From Rugalucina vietnamica (lineage: Eukaryota > Mollusca > Bivalvia > Lucinida > Lucinidae), in contig OZ024878.1 of NCBI GenBank assembly GCA_964017185.1, forward strand, positions 19,533,851 through 19,597,850: a DNA stretch of 64,000 nucleotides. Reading direction: 5' to 3'. This document shows, one piece after another, positions 55,126-64,000 of the stretch. The notes beneath the pieces are model-generated. The model did not search any database. It was not told the DNA's origin and was given only the letters and a program-made list of their open reading frames with translations. Within the stretch, counting starts at the first letter, position 1. Each line of letters begins with the position of its first letter. The translations under genes and the position numbers were made by a program.

Positions 55126-56487
55126 CTACGGACAAGTAGGTAAGGTATTGTTCATGAAAGCGAAAATAGGCTCGTGGTTTGGTTCACAGAATCCGAGCAC
55201 CACTGTAGTCGAAGTGGAGGCCCACGTTTTTAGCCAGGACTTGTCGCAGTCGCAGGCGATCTGGTTTTGGTAAAGGTTTGCTTCTTTCAGTGCCGTAAGC
55301 GGCTGGATCGCTTGTGGGATGGCAGAAAGGCGGTTATTGCGTAGATTGATGACTTGTAAGGCTTTTAAGGTGGTAAAAGCTTTGCTTGAAATGTAGACAA
55401 TCTGGTTATTGCTAAGGTCAAGATAGGTCAGACTGGCGGTCGTTAGGCTACTGGGCTCGATGGATCGAATCTGGTTGTTATGCAAGTCGAGAAAAACCAG
55501 CGCGGTAAAACTGTTAATGGCCCCCGGGATGGTCGTGAGTTCATTATGAGAGATTGTAAGTCTTTTGAGTAATCTGTTCGCCTGTATTGACGTTTCGTCG
55601 ATAAATTCAATTTTTGAGTCGTTGATAAAGACATCCACCGCATTTGGGAATGACTTGAAGAGATCGGGAAAGTACTTCATTTTAGAGTCTCCGTCAAACA
55701 TTAACAATTTTACTGAAGTAATGGCTGGGTTGCAATCTACAATCCTTTGGTTTGTTAAACGTTCGTCTTCTGTGATGTTTAGGATTTGTAGCGAGCTAAG
55801 ACTGCATACGGCTGGTGGAATATAGTTGAATCGGGGTCTTTGCAAAATAAGCTGCTGCAACGTTGATTTAAAGCCATTGAACGCATCTGTAGGCAACGTG
55901 AAATCCGCTATGTCTGTTAATTTGAGATATTCAAGGGCAGTTAACTGGTGAATAGCCGTTGGCCATGAATGCAACGCCGTAAAAGATAAAGACAAAGTTC
56001 GCAAGACATGGTTGATAGTCTTCAGTGAGTTCAACTGAATACTACTAATTGGATTGGATTCTAGATAAAGTGTTCCCAGGTGTGTCAGCTTTGAGACAGC
56101 CCCCGGTATTTCAGTCAGATTGTTATTTCGTAGGTCAAGGAAGGCAACTTTGCCTGCAATGTCAGCGAATGCATCTGTATCAATACCATTTGACGTCAAC
56201 GCGTTATCGCTCAAGTCTATAACTATATCCTTGTCAAATGCATTTACATTTTTAAGCACAGAAAATGCATTTACGGGAATTCCGGAGATAGAGTTTCCAG
56301 AGAAATTAAGAACCATAGAACTCTGAACAGATACATAGGAGGCATTTCTGAAGGCGGGGATCCTTTTCAGAGAAACACCCTGGCAGTTGATACGTGAATC
56401 CATACAGCTGCATGGAGGCGCGACAGGACAGTCGTCTTGTAGCAGGAAACTGGAGGTCGACATGATTGTTAGTGACAGCAGAAATAT
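55126..56487 (-). CDS. Secreted leucine-rich-repeat protein with LRRNT and LRRCT caps
   Basis: Extracellular LRR proteins bind protein or carbohydrate partners; no ligand can be named. From the ATG at 56,463 there are 445 aa. Cys12, 18, 20 and 27 form the LRRNT cap. About 13-14 repeats follow with L-x-x-L-x-L-x-x-N-x-L/I, best conserved at LDLRNNNLTEIP, LDLHNNQIRSIE, LDLSNNQIVYIS and INLRNNRLSAIP; the middle ones are degenerate. Cys404, 406, 426 and 444 form the LRRCT cap, and the stop follows at once: no membrane segment, GPI signal or TIR domain. The exon probably starts at 56,487, after TTGTTTATAG: the 8 extra in-phase codons (IFLLSLTI) extend the hydrophobic N-terminus into a signal peptide whose Met lies on an upstream exon. 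Alternatives are a receptor ectodomain with other exons, or a splice variant. Confidence 0.85.
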   Translation of the reverse strand: MFLLSLTIMSTSSFLLQDDCPVAPPCSCMDSRINCQGVSLKRIPAFRNASYVSVQSSMVLNFSGNSISGIPVNAFSVLKNVNAFDKDIVIDLSDNALTSNGIDTDAFADIAGKVAFLDLRNNNLTEIPGAVSKLTHLGTLYLESNPISSIQLNSLKTINHVLRTLSLSFTALHSWPTAIHQLTALEYLKLTDIADFTLPTDAFNGFKSTLQQLILQRPRFNYIPPAVCSLSSLQILNITEDERLTNQRIVDCNPAITSVKLLMFDGDSKMKYFPDLFKSFPNAVDVFINDSKIEFIDETSIQANRLLKRLTISHNELTTIPGAINSFTALVFLDLHNNQIRSIEPSSLTTASLTYLDLSNNQIVYISSKAFTTLKALQVINLRNNRLSAIPQAIQPLTALKEANLYQNQIACDCDKSWLKTWASTSTTVVLGFCEPNHEPIFAFMNNTLPTCP

Positions 56488-56574
56488 CTATAAACAATGA
56501 TTAGACATCACGCTTACATTTCCATGCAATGTTTACACCCCTTAAACCCAACATTTATAAAGTAAAGCTGAGGT

Positions 56575-56775
56575 ATACAATTTTCCGTATTTTTTGTCCA
56601 AACATAGATTGTGGGTACTCGTTAGTATCGCCTCGCCTAGGATGATCGAACGTTTACCCACAATAACTGATTTGAGCAAATATATATATTGCAAATATCT
56701 TTTTGTTCCAATGAAATTTTCAATTTTTACTGCCGAAAAAATCTCTGTATATTGCATGGGCAAATTTTCGTAATG
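56575..56775. mobile_element. R5 copy in the presumed upstream intron of the LRR gene
   Basis: CATAGATTGTGGGTACTCGT and TACCCACAATAACTG are the diverged arms. The end TATTGCATGGGCAAATTTTC matches other R5 copies. Confidence 0.7.
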
Positions 56776-57684
56776 GTATAGAGACATTTATCCAGAAATA
56801 TTAACGGTAATGCGTTCAGTAACAAACGTTTGCCGAAACAATGAAGAAGACAATAATCTACATTGTATATACACAAGAATAATACACAGGGAAATATAAA
56901 GTACAAGCTATGTGCAATAAATTATTTTAAATGTTGTATCGAGCGGACACATATTCCCTGCCATTTTTTTATTTTTCTACATCAGTTTACAGAAAGTATA
57001 GACAGACTTACGAAACGTTCCATTTTTTGAGTGTTGTTATCTTGGCGAAATAGTTTAAAAATGAACTTTACATGCATCTGTCTTATTTAAACTCGTAGGC
57101 GTCAATCCCTGCAGGTCAAAAAGATAACTTAAATAAGAACAAGGCCAAAGAGGCAGGCGTAACACAGCGACTACAATACCATGTGTGAGCTCTGACCAAT
57201 ATTGTTATTTCCAAGGGTACATATTCCGAAGCACAATGGACGGTAAACAAGTAGGTGCAAGACAAGTCATAAAAGGAAATTGTTTCATCTCCTTTGAAAA
57301 TTAAATAAAAAGTTTTCGGAAAGTTACGAAGCTGAATTTTGTCATCAAAAATAGTTGTGCTACGATTCTATGACCTACCAACATGTTGCGGGTCACGTAT
57401 GTAATAAATACTTTTCTTCCGTCTCCAAACTTGAAGGTCAACGACAGTGCTGCTGCCTTTGGACTGTCTCCTGATTAAGTTTTCTGCATATGTAATTAAA
57501 CACATGTAAGGGTATTATTCAAACATGGACAGACACCAGCCACATACTGTGTGAGACAGCATAAGTGGTCATATTTATTTGTATGCAGTCAGAATCATGA
57601 GCACTTAATATGGTAAAACTTTTTTATTCGAAAATATTTTTGTGGTTGTTTTAGACATCTTCGGAATTTCAGGTGAGTAATAGC
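56776..57684. other. Intergenic, no gene supported
   Basis: AT-rich sequence with short ORFs only. It may include promoter or 5' exon sequence of the LRR gene, which cannot be located by eye. Confidence 0.4.
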
Positions 57685-58018
57685 CAAGATCAATTGGAGG
57701 CAAAGCAAAAGCAATGGTCAGGATCAATTGCAGGCAAAGCAAAAGCAATGGTCAGGATCAATTGTATGCAAAGCAAAAGTAATGATCAGAATCCATTGCA
57801 TGCAAAGCAAAAGTAATAGTCAGGATCAATTGCATGCAAAGCAAAAGCAAAGGTCAGGATCAATTGCAGGCAGAGCAAAAGTAATGGTCAAGATCAATTG
57901 CAGGCAAAGCAAAAGTATTGGTCAAGATCAATTGCAGGCAAAGCAAAAGCAATGGTAAAGATCAATTGCAGGCAAAGCAAAAGTAATGACCAGGATCAAT
58001 TGGAGGCAAAGCAATTAA
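57685..58018. repeat. 34-bp minisatellite, ten units
   Basis: Units of GATCAATTGCAGGCAAAGCA plus AAAGCAATGGTCAG repeat from 57,688. A 34-bp period shifts frame each unit; because no unit has a stop in the frames used, an ORF of 76 codons appears whose peptide cycles through three forms. It looks non-genic. Confidence 0.93.
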
Positions 58019-58575
58019 TGAATGACATCAAAACAAATAGAAAGAACTGTTTAACAAAATAATACTAAATACGCAGATAACAACTAGAACGCACGGCTGT
58101 TGGAGGTCATGTTGGGACAATTTATCCTGGGTACACCGTGTTACTGAACAAGCTTCATGTACTTTGTGAACACTTCTTATGAACAAATGATCACAGATGT
58201 ACAGTTATACAAAAAGGTAATATTGCAGTTGTCGTTATATATACTTAATATGAGTAATCTTCTCGGAACTTAGTGGGAGAGAGGGAATAATTTTTTTCTC
58301 GTAAATGTGAAAATACATTGAAGTCTATGGAGTTTGCGATGTTGTGGACACTTATTTGGCATGTCACTGTTTGTTTGTATTAAGAGTTAATTTGTATGTA
58401 TTCACATAATATTGTTACAGTAAAGCATATGGAATAAGCACATAAATCTATAGTTTTGATCTCAGTTTTAAAGTATAAACTACATTTCAGTGCAAGTACA
58501 ACGCACATGTATCTGGCATCTATGATGAAAAACTGAGAGACATACAGACATAAACAGTGAAGTTAAGAAGCAAAA
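58019..58575. other. 5' region of the 58.6-kb zinc-finger gene
   Basis: AACTACATTTCAG ending at about 58,492 is a plausible splice acceptor, which would give an 80-nt 5' UTR before the ATG. Nothing else is recognised. Confidence 0.4.
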
Positions 58576-59988
58576 ATGTTTACCTGTGATTTATGTAATA
58601 AAAACATATCCAGAGTCAAACATTTGGTAAATCATATGAAAGTTCATTTATACTCGGATTATTTTCCTTGTTCAAAATGTGAGGAAGTTTTTAACACACT
58701 TTCAAGTCTACGTCAGCATGAGCTCTTCCATGTCACAGAAACAGCTTATAGATGTGATACTTGCAACTCTAATATTGCGCACTACAAGGAGCTAAAATAC
58801 CACATTTATAAACATTTCGGGTTCAGTAGGGGATATACATCATGTGATATATGCAAGGAACTATTCGGGACTAAGTTTCAGCTAAAGAAACATTTACGTC
58901 TTCATAGTGATGTTCCTAATTACTTCTGCCACGTGTGTGATAAACGCTTTCAGACCACTACAGAAATGCAAGAACATAAAGCCATTCATAGAACAAAGGC
59001 GCCACCCAAAAGAAGGTTTAGCCATGCGTTCAATTATGTTTGGTGCAAAAAGTGCAAGGAAAAATTCTTGTCAAGCGCACAGCTACAAATACACAAATGC
59101 TCTCTTGATTGGCCAGAGAGGCTGAAATGCACTGTGTGCGACAAACAGATGATTAATATGCATCGTTTACGTATTCATCTTAATATTCATACTGGGGAGA
59201 AACTTTTCACGTGCTCCACGTGCAAAATGGGCTTTTATGACCCAACTACTCTAAGAGACCATGAGCGACTACATCTTGACGCAAGTAATTACGTCTGTGC
59301 TACGTGCGGGCGTACCTTTAAGCAGAAGTCTGGTCTAAAGCACCATAAGAAACAACACGCGGTGTTGGAAGCGAGAAAGAATAAAACCAGCGACAGTGTT
59401 ATTGAGGAACGCAATAAATGCAAAATATGTGGATTAATTTTCCTGAAACTAGACTTGCACATGCGCACTCATACCGGAGAGCGCCCTTTCAGTTGCGCCA
59501 CCTGTGGCCGGTCGTTTGCCCAGTCGAGTACGCTCACAAACCACATGAGGACACATTCGAAAGAGGACTACCCGTGCCAGTATTGTGGCAAGATTCTGAA
59601 GCATCCTAGCACCTTGAAAATTCACGAAAGACAACACACTGGGAAGAACATGAGTAAATGTTCCGAATGCGGCGCGGAATTCACTTGCAGGTGGACATTA
59701 AAAGTTCATATGGAGACTCATTCGGATGTGAAAGAAGTTTGTCCTGTTTGTGGGAAATATGTCAGGAGAATAAGTTTCCGTCACCATTTGGAAACCCATA
59801 ATGATGACAAGAAATTTATTTGCAGTGTTTGTAATAAAACGTTTAAAACCAGTAGAAGACTTAAAGACCATCTGAACATGCATACTGGTAACCGGCCTTT
59901 CATTTGTGGGTACCCAGACTGTTATAAAAGCTTTGTAAGCAGCAAACACCTTCTTTCACATGCTAAAAAGATGCATAGTGACAAGTGA
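58576..59988 (+). CDS. Poly-C2H2 zinc-finger protein, 16 fingers, 470 aa
   Basis: A protein made almost wholly of fingers, probably nuclear and DNA-binding. The first cysteine is residue 4, and the last finger ends 3 residues before the stop. Sixteen fingers can be listed. Special ones: finger 6 is C2HC (LQIHKC); finger 10 is short, with 9 instead of 12 residues between Cys and His (CKICGLIFLKLDLH); finger 14 has 11; finger 16 has C-X4-C (CGYPDC). The TGEK/TGER linkers occur only around fingers 7-8 and 10-11. No effector domain is present. The gene at 62,336 on the opposite strand shares the same special fingers in the same order and is a paralogue, arranged tail to tail. A palindromic R5 element begins 20 bp after the stop. 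The ATG is the first in the frame. Confidence 0.92.
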   Translation: MFTCDLCNKNISRVKHLVNHMKVHLYSDYFPCSKCEEVFNTLSSLRQHELFHVTETAYRCDTCNSNIAHYKELKYHIYKHFGFSRGYTSCDICKELFGTKFQLKKHLRLHSDVPNYFCHVCDKRFQTTTEMQEHKAIHRTKAPPKRRFSHAFNYVWCKKCKEKFLSSAQLQIHKCSLDWPERLKCTVCDKQMINMHRLRIHLNIHTGEKLFTCSTCKMGFYDPTTLRDHERLHLDASNYVCATCGRTFKQKSGLKHHKKQHAVLEARKNKTSDSVIEERNKCKICGLIFLKLDLHMRTHTGERPFSCATCGRSFAQSSTLTNHMRTHSKEDYPCQYCGKILKHPSTLKIHERQHTGKNMSKCSECGAEFTCRWTLKVHMETHSDVKEVCPVCGKYVRRISFRHHLETHNDDKKFICSVCNKTFKTSRRLKDHLNMHTGNRPFICGYPDCYKSFVSSKHLLSHAKKMHSDK

Positions 59989-60007
59989 CAATATTTACGA
60001 GGATTGC

Positions 60008-60435
60008 ATTATGAAACTCGCCAATGAAATACATGTATACAGAAATCTTTGCAGCTGTGAAAAGTGAAACGTTTGATAAACTCGAAAAATTAGATTGTGG
60101 ATACGTGTTAGATCCACCTTGTGTTGTGAAATGTGTCACTATCATCTGGAATACATATCCGTGTAATGTATACCCCCTTATACCCCACATATATAGCAAA
60201 ACTGGAGTAAGAAGGGGAATACCTATTTTTTTCTTATTTTTGCTCTAAAACATAGATTGTGGGTACTCGTTAGAACCGCCTCGGCGAGGCGGTTCTAACG
60301 TGTACCCACACCACAATCTATGTTTTGAGCAAAACTAAGAAAAATATCATTTTTTTCTACTGAAAATTTTCATTTTTTTTTACAACGTACTTTAAAAATC
60401 TCTGTATAAATGTATGGGCATGTTTTCGTAATGGA
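60008..60435. mobile_element. Most complete R5 palindromic element
   Basis: Ends ATTATGAAACTCGCCAATGA and GGGCATGTTTTCGTAATGG are inverted repeats. At the centre GTACTCGTTAGAACCGCCTC and GGCGAGGCGGTTCTAACGTG form a strong stem flanked by ACATAGATTGTGGG and its complement. Length about 425 bp. It begins 20 bp beyond the zinc-finger stop, so it probably supplies that gene's 3' UTR. Confidence 0.82.
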
Positions 60436-60769
60436 TACGGACATGATATCATGATCGGACTTCGTTTATAGTGGATCAGAAACAAACACAGTTTTCAGTG
60501 CTATAATATTGAAAGCATAGTTTGCATGAGAAAATTAATTAATTATATTATGCTAATTCCAGACATGCATGATTTAAGTTATAATGTTATAAATTTGTTA
60601 GTTGTTTTGGCATGTAATTTGTTGTACATAACCCTGTAAAGAAAATATGTTTGTTATGTGGGTTTTGTTAAAATTTTGGAAGATTTGAGCAGATATTGTT
60701 ATATTTTCATTACCGGTATCCAAGTCATCGAATTGGGCTATGCCACACTATAAAATCCCAAGTATAGGG

Positions 60770-61354
60770 TGTCGTTTTACTATTTACTTTCTGTCAATGG
60801 ATATCCATAATTCATTTTAGGATATCCATAAATCATTTTTATGGATATCTTTTTGGGGTATCCATCAATACATTCAGGATATCCATAATTCATTTAAGGA
60901 TATTCTTAAATCAATTTTCGTATATCCTTAAACAGAATGAATATAGCCTTAAATCGAATTATGAATATCCTTAAGTCAGCCTAAATTCAAATTATGCATA
61001 TCCTAAATTCGAATTATGAATATCCTAAATACAATACTATTTTAGATATCTATTGAATACATTTAAGGATATCCTTTGGACCTTAAATTATCTGATTTAA
61101 GGATATCCATAATTCGACTTTAGGATATCCTAAAATCGAATTACGGATATCCTTAATTCAGCATTTTTTGGATATCCAAAAATGTATTTAAGGATATCCT
61201 TAACTGTATTTAGGGATATCCTAAATTCATTCATGGATATCCTATATTCGGTTTTTAATACCTATAATTCATTGATGGATATCCTTAAATAATTTAGGAT
61301 ATCCATAAATGAATTATAGATATCCATAAATAAGGAATAAATAGTAAAACGGCA
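60770..61354. mobile_element. Foldback element made of GGATATCC motifs
   Basis: GTCGTTTTACTATTTA at the left is mirrored by TAAATAGTAAAACGGC at the right. Inside, GGATATCC or one-base variants occur about 25 times, joined by short spacers of ATAATTCATTTA, TTAAATCG and similar. GGATATCC is self-complementary, so the array pairs in many registers. No ORF and no clear target duplication. Confidence 0.82.
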
Positions 61355-61699
61355 TAAGTAAGACGGTGCAAGGTACGGTAGCTCGGTCGACAGCAAGGCT
61401 ACGAGTCTGGTTATTGCTTTGGAAGCGGAATGTAGATCAACACCTAACGTCTGGTTTATTTCTTTCGTGAAGATTTGGTCATGGAAGTATTTCTACGACC
61501 TACCACCTTTCTCGCTGATTCTCTGAGTAACAAAACAGTCCGCCAGTTAATGGTCGTACGCCTCAAACTACTGAGGGGAAAAACGTCTTTATTTCTTGAT
61601 TATTTTATTGCTGGTGTGTGTTGGTGAGCATTTTGGTGGCTTACTAGGCCAATTCTAGCCCTAAGTTGTCGGTCTGGCTTAACGTTCCCTGTGCTTTCT
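61355..61699. other. Intergenic between convergent zinc-finger genes
   Basis: No gene or repeat recognised. Confidence 0.4.
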
Positions 61700-61856
61700 G
61701 ACAGCTGTATATGAAATGTATACCCCCCGTTAAACCCCACTTTTATATAGAAAAACTGGGGTTTGCAGGGGTATACCTTATTTCCTTGTTTTGATCCAAA
61801 ACATACATTGTAGGTACTCGTTAGAACCGCCTCAGCGAGGCTACCTAACAGTAGGA
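61700..61856. mobile_element. R5 fragment
   Basis: GTATACCCCCCGTTAAACCC, GGGGTATACC, ACATACATTGTAGGTACTCG and AACCGCCTCAGCGAGG correspond to the left half and centre of R5. Confidence 0.7.
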
Positions 61857-62335
61857 TGTCATGATCATTATCCAAAATGTGCTTGAAAACAATAATCACC
61901 AAATAAACCAAAAAAGCTTAAATGTATTATTGTGAAAAACTCGCTTTTGAGCATGTTATATAATTGCTCCTAGCACTGTCAGTATATATGGTTGTTGACA
62001 TACCCGAGTTTCTTATTATTGGTAAATACAATACAGAGTTTCTTGATGACCTTTTCTATGGAGAAATATTGGTTCAACTGAATGACATGCTCGACTTCCT
62101 GTTGCCTAATGCCGACTCTGTTAGTTGAAATTCCACACAAGTACGCTGTACATATTGCATTGCTTATTGAATGACCCGCGTATATAATGCATTCATGTTT
62201 CAAAATGGTAATAAGATTTCATAGAAATACTTAGAGGATGATGAAACGCTTGATAAAACCAGCAGACATAATATAAAGACAATATTTTCTATACAATTTC
62301 TGTGTGAAAACATACTTATCTTTATCAAATGAATC
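61857..62335. other. 3' flank of the 62.3-kb zinc-finger gene
   Basis: AT-rich, short ORFs only. No confident poly(A) signal on the minus strand. Confidence 0.4.
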
Positions 62336-63622
62336 TTAAGATAAAGCTGCACCATGTACAGCTTTAGCATGCTGTAACAAGTATCCTTTCTTAACAAACG
62401 TTTTGTTACAACCTTGGTGACCACAAATGAATGGCCGGTAGCCAGTGTGACTATCCATGTGTCCTTTCAAACTCTTCTCATGTTTGAACGTTTTGTCACA
62501 TAAACTGCAACCATAAACAGTGTCGTCATGTGTCTTAATGTGACTCACCATAACTTTCCGTTTGAAATCCTTACCACAAGTTGGACAAATCAGCATATCA
62601 TCAGAATGACTCTCCATGTGAGCCTTTAAGCTAGCCTGAGATGCAAACTGGGAATAACACATGTCGCACTTATGTTGTCCAATATGGTTCTTCTCGTGCA
62701 ATTGCAAGGTTCTACGATTTTTCAGCACTTTGGGACAGTATTTGCAAGGAAATACCTCCCTGGAAGTGGAATGTGTCTGCATGTGTTTACTGAGCGTCGA
62801 TGACTGGGCGAATTTACGCCCGCACGTGTCGCACGTGTAAGGTTTCTCTCCTGTGTGAACGCGCACGTGCGAATCAAGCCTCGAAACAAACTTCCCACAT
62901 ATCTCACATTTGGATAAATTTGGTTGATCTTTTTCATCAACGTCGGTTTTATTTTGATTCCCTTCGATAACTCTGTGTTTTATCCTATGACTTTTTAACC
63001 CAGATCTTTGTTTAAATCTGGCACCACATTTTTCACACCTATAATTTTTGGCGTCCCAGTGAAGCAGTTGGTGGTCCGTCAGATTACGAGGATCGCCGAA
63101 TGAATCACCGCACGTGTAGCACGTGTACGGCCGTTCTCCCGTGTGTATATTGAGATGAATTCGTACCCGATACATGTTGTCTAGCTTCTTGTGACACACA
63201 GGGCACACTAGTTTTTCCTCCTTGTTCGTCGAGCACCTATGTAACTGTAATTGAGCGGCAGACATGTATTTCTCATCGCACTTTTCGCACCGAACAAACC
63301 TGTCTGCTGGTTCGCAAATGCGAGTTCGTCTATGTTTCTTCAGTTTGTACGATGTTGGAAATCTACGGTAACAATCAAAACAGGAAAAGTTGTCATGTAG
63401 TGTCGAATGTTTCTTAAGCTGTAACTTAGTGTCAAAATTGTCTTTGCATATGCCACACGTAAACTTAAGATTTGCTCCAAAACCCATATGCTGGTTAACA
63501 TGCTGTTTAAGATAATTGTAACTTGGAGCTTCGAGATTACATAAATCACATCGATAACTTGATAAAACTGAACTCGACTGTTCTTGACGCTTCAGATCAA
63601 CGGCGAGATGTGATTCAAGCAT
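62336..63622 (-). CDS. Poly-C2H2 zinc-finger protein, 14 fingers, 428 aa
   Basis: Probable nuclear DNA-binding protein. The first ATG in frame is at 63,622. After about 25 residues, fourteen fingers run to near the C-terminus (ending HAKAVHGAALS). Unusual fingers match the neighbour at 58,576: a C2HC finger (LQLHRC), a short finger with 9 residues between Cys and His (CEICGKFVSRLDSH), one with 11 (CPTCGKDFKRKVMVSH) and a last finger with C-X4-C (CGHQGC). Identical phrases include RIHLNIHTGE and FAQSSTLS/T. The paralogue has two more fingers at its N-terminus. The third finger ends with an odd RTRIC in place of the usual final His. No effector domain is seen. AACCGTAATAG upstream at about 63,630 could be a splice acceptor, so a 5' exon is possible. 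Confidence 0.9.
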   Translation of the reverse strand: MLESHLAVDLKRQEQSSSVLSSYRCDLCNLEAPSYNYLKQHVNQHMGFGANLKFTCGICKDNFDTKLQLKKHSTLHDNFSCFDCYRRFPTSYKLKKHRRTRICEPADRFVRCEKCDEKYMSAAQLQLHRCSTNKEEKLVCPVCHKKLDNMYRVRIHLNIHTGERPYTCYTCGDSFGDPRNLTDHQLLHWDAKNYRCEKCGARFKQRSGLKSHRIKHRVIEGNQNKTDVDEKDQPNLSKCEICGKFVSRLDSHVRVHTGEKPYTCDTCGRKFAQSSTLSKHMQTHSTSREVFPCKYCPKVLKNRRTLQLHEKNHIGQHKCDMCYSQFASQASLKAHMESHSDDMLICPTCGKDFKRKVMVSHIKTHDDTVYGCSLCDKTFKHEKSLKGHMDSHTGYRPFICGHQGCNKTFVKKGYLLQHAKAVHGAALS

Positions 63623-64000
63623 TTTGAACACTATTACGGTTGTTGCAGAAACGTTCTGAATGTGCAGATTGCTTTTCTATCTACATGATCTACGGTTTAA
63701 GTGTTTGGAGCTTACATCTTATGCACAGCAAAATTCGCAATTACTGTCCATGTTCCAAAACGTATCCCACTTTAAAACGGCTTTAAAATACGATCTTGGT
63801 ATATTTGTTCAAATCAGGTATCATATCTCATTGGCCGTAGCTTTAAATCAGAGAAATGTCTTGGTCATGTAACAGTCCAGTGAGAAGCAAGTCCAGTGAG
63901 AAGCATGCAGATGTCGTTGTTTCCAGCTTGAGGTTTTTGGCTGAAATACATTTTAAATATTAATAGCATTAATTGATTATGTGATAAAATCAGGGTCATA
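63623..64000. other. 5' flank of the last zinc-finger gene
   Basis: Contains a 15-bp direct duplication of GTCCAGTGAGAAGCA at about 63,877 and 63,892. Nothing else recognised. Confidence 0.5.

Noticed and set aside
57685..58018. CRISPR-like array or coding repeat
   Set aside because: Units are contiguous 34-bp repeats without unique spacers, the window is eukaryotic, and the ORF across it only exists because the period shifts frame and no frame has a stop.

Overview
This is a eukaryotic, AT-rich, repeat-dominated window, most likely from a bivalve mollusc or a closely related lophotrochozoan. The evidence is long metazoan single-exon C2H2 zinc-finger genes, a class A GPCR, tRNA-derived SINEs (one with an (AATC)n tail), relics of a PHD/endonuclease LINE and of a PIF/Harbinger transposase, and very many TIR and hairpin elements. 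The organism is inferred from style and is not proven. No bacterial features, CRISPR array, rRNA or functional tRNA gene was seen.

Genes, all interpreted as single large coding exons: a C2H2 protein at 12,983-13,933 (+); a 609-aa C2H2 protein with an acidic, SUMO-motif-rich N-terminus at 15,019-16,848 (-); a paralogue of the first at 39,128-40,204 (+), preceded by decayed fingers of the same type; a 381-aa atypical rhodopsin-class GPCR at 44,809-45,954 (+); a secreted-type LRR protein at 55,126-56,487 (-); and two convergent paralogous poly-zinc-finger genes at 58,576-59,988 (+) and 62,336-63,622 (-). Five of seven genes are C2H2 proteins forming two paralogous pairs plus one singleton, so the window looks like part of a zinc-finger cluster. 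GPCR and LRR show no evident functional link to each other.

Region by region. 1-5.2 kb: an element with inverted repeats enclosing a 188-bp satellite with an alternating dimeric substructure, then a TTAA-flanked element. 7-10.3 kb: hairpins, MITEs and a PIF/Harbinger-derived foldback element. 12.9-16.9 kb: two zinc-finger genes. 17-26 kb: MITEs, SINEs, CGCG-rich foldbacks and dispersed repeats. 25.8-30.2 kb: LINE relics, one copy of a tandem-unit repeat (called F3 here) and a SINE. 31-32.4 kb: a second Harbinger-like foldback. 34.7-38.3 kb: a second, inverted copy of the satellite element broken by a hAT-like element, a palindromic MITE, a TIR element that itself holds a pogo/Tigger-like MITE, and a SINE. 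38.8-40.3 kb: zinc-finger gene. 40.5-44 kb: two more tandem-unit repeats (F2 and F3) and an AT-rich minisatellite. 44.8-56.5 kb: GPCR, hairpins, SINEs, a long F3 copy and the LRR gene. 57.6-64 kb: 34-bp minisatellite, the convergent zinc-finger pair, and a foldback of GATATCC motifs between them.

The most unusual part is not a gene but the repeat architecture: at least three unrelated-looking families carry tandem arrays between terminal inverted repeats or hairpins, and at least four foldback families have arms built from short, largely self-complementary motifs. All repeat boundaries were read by eye, so ends may be off by a few to tens of bases where no target duplication is stated.
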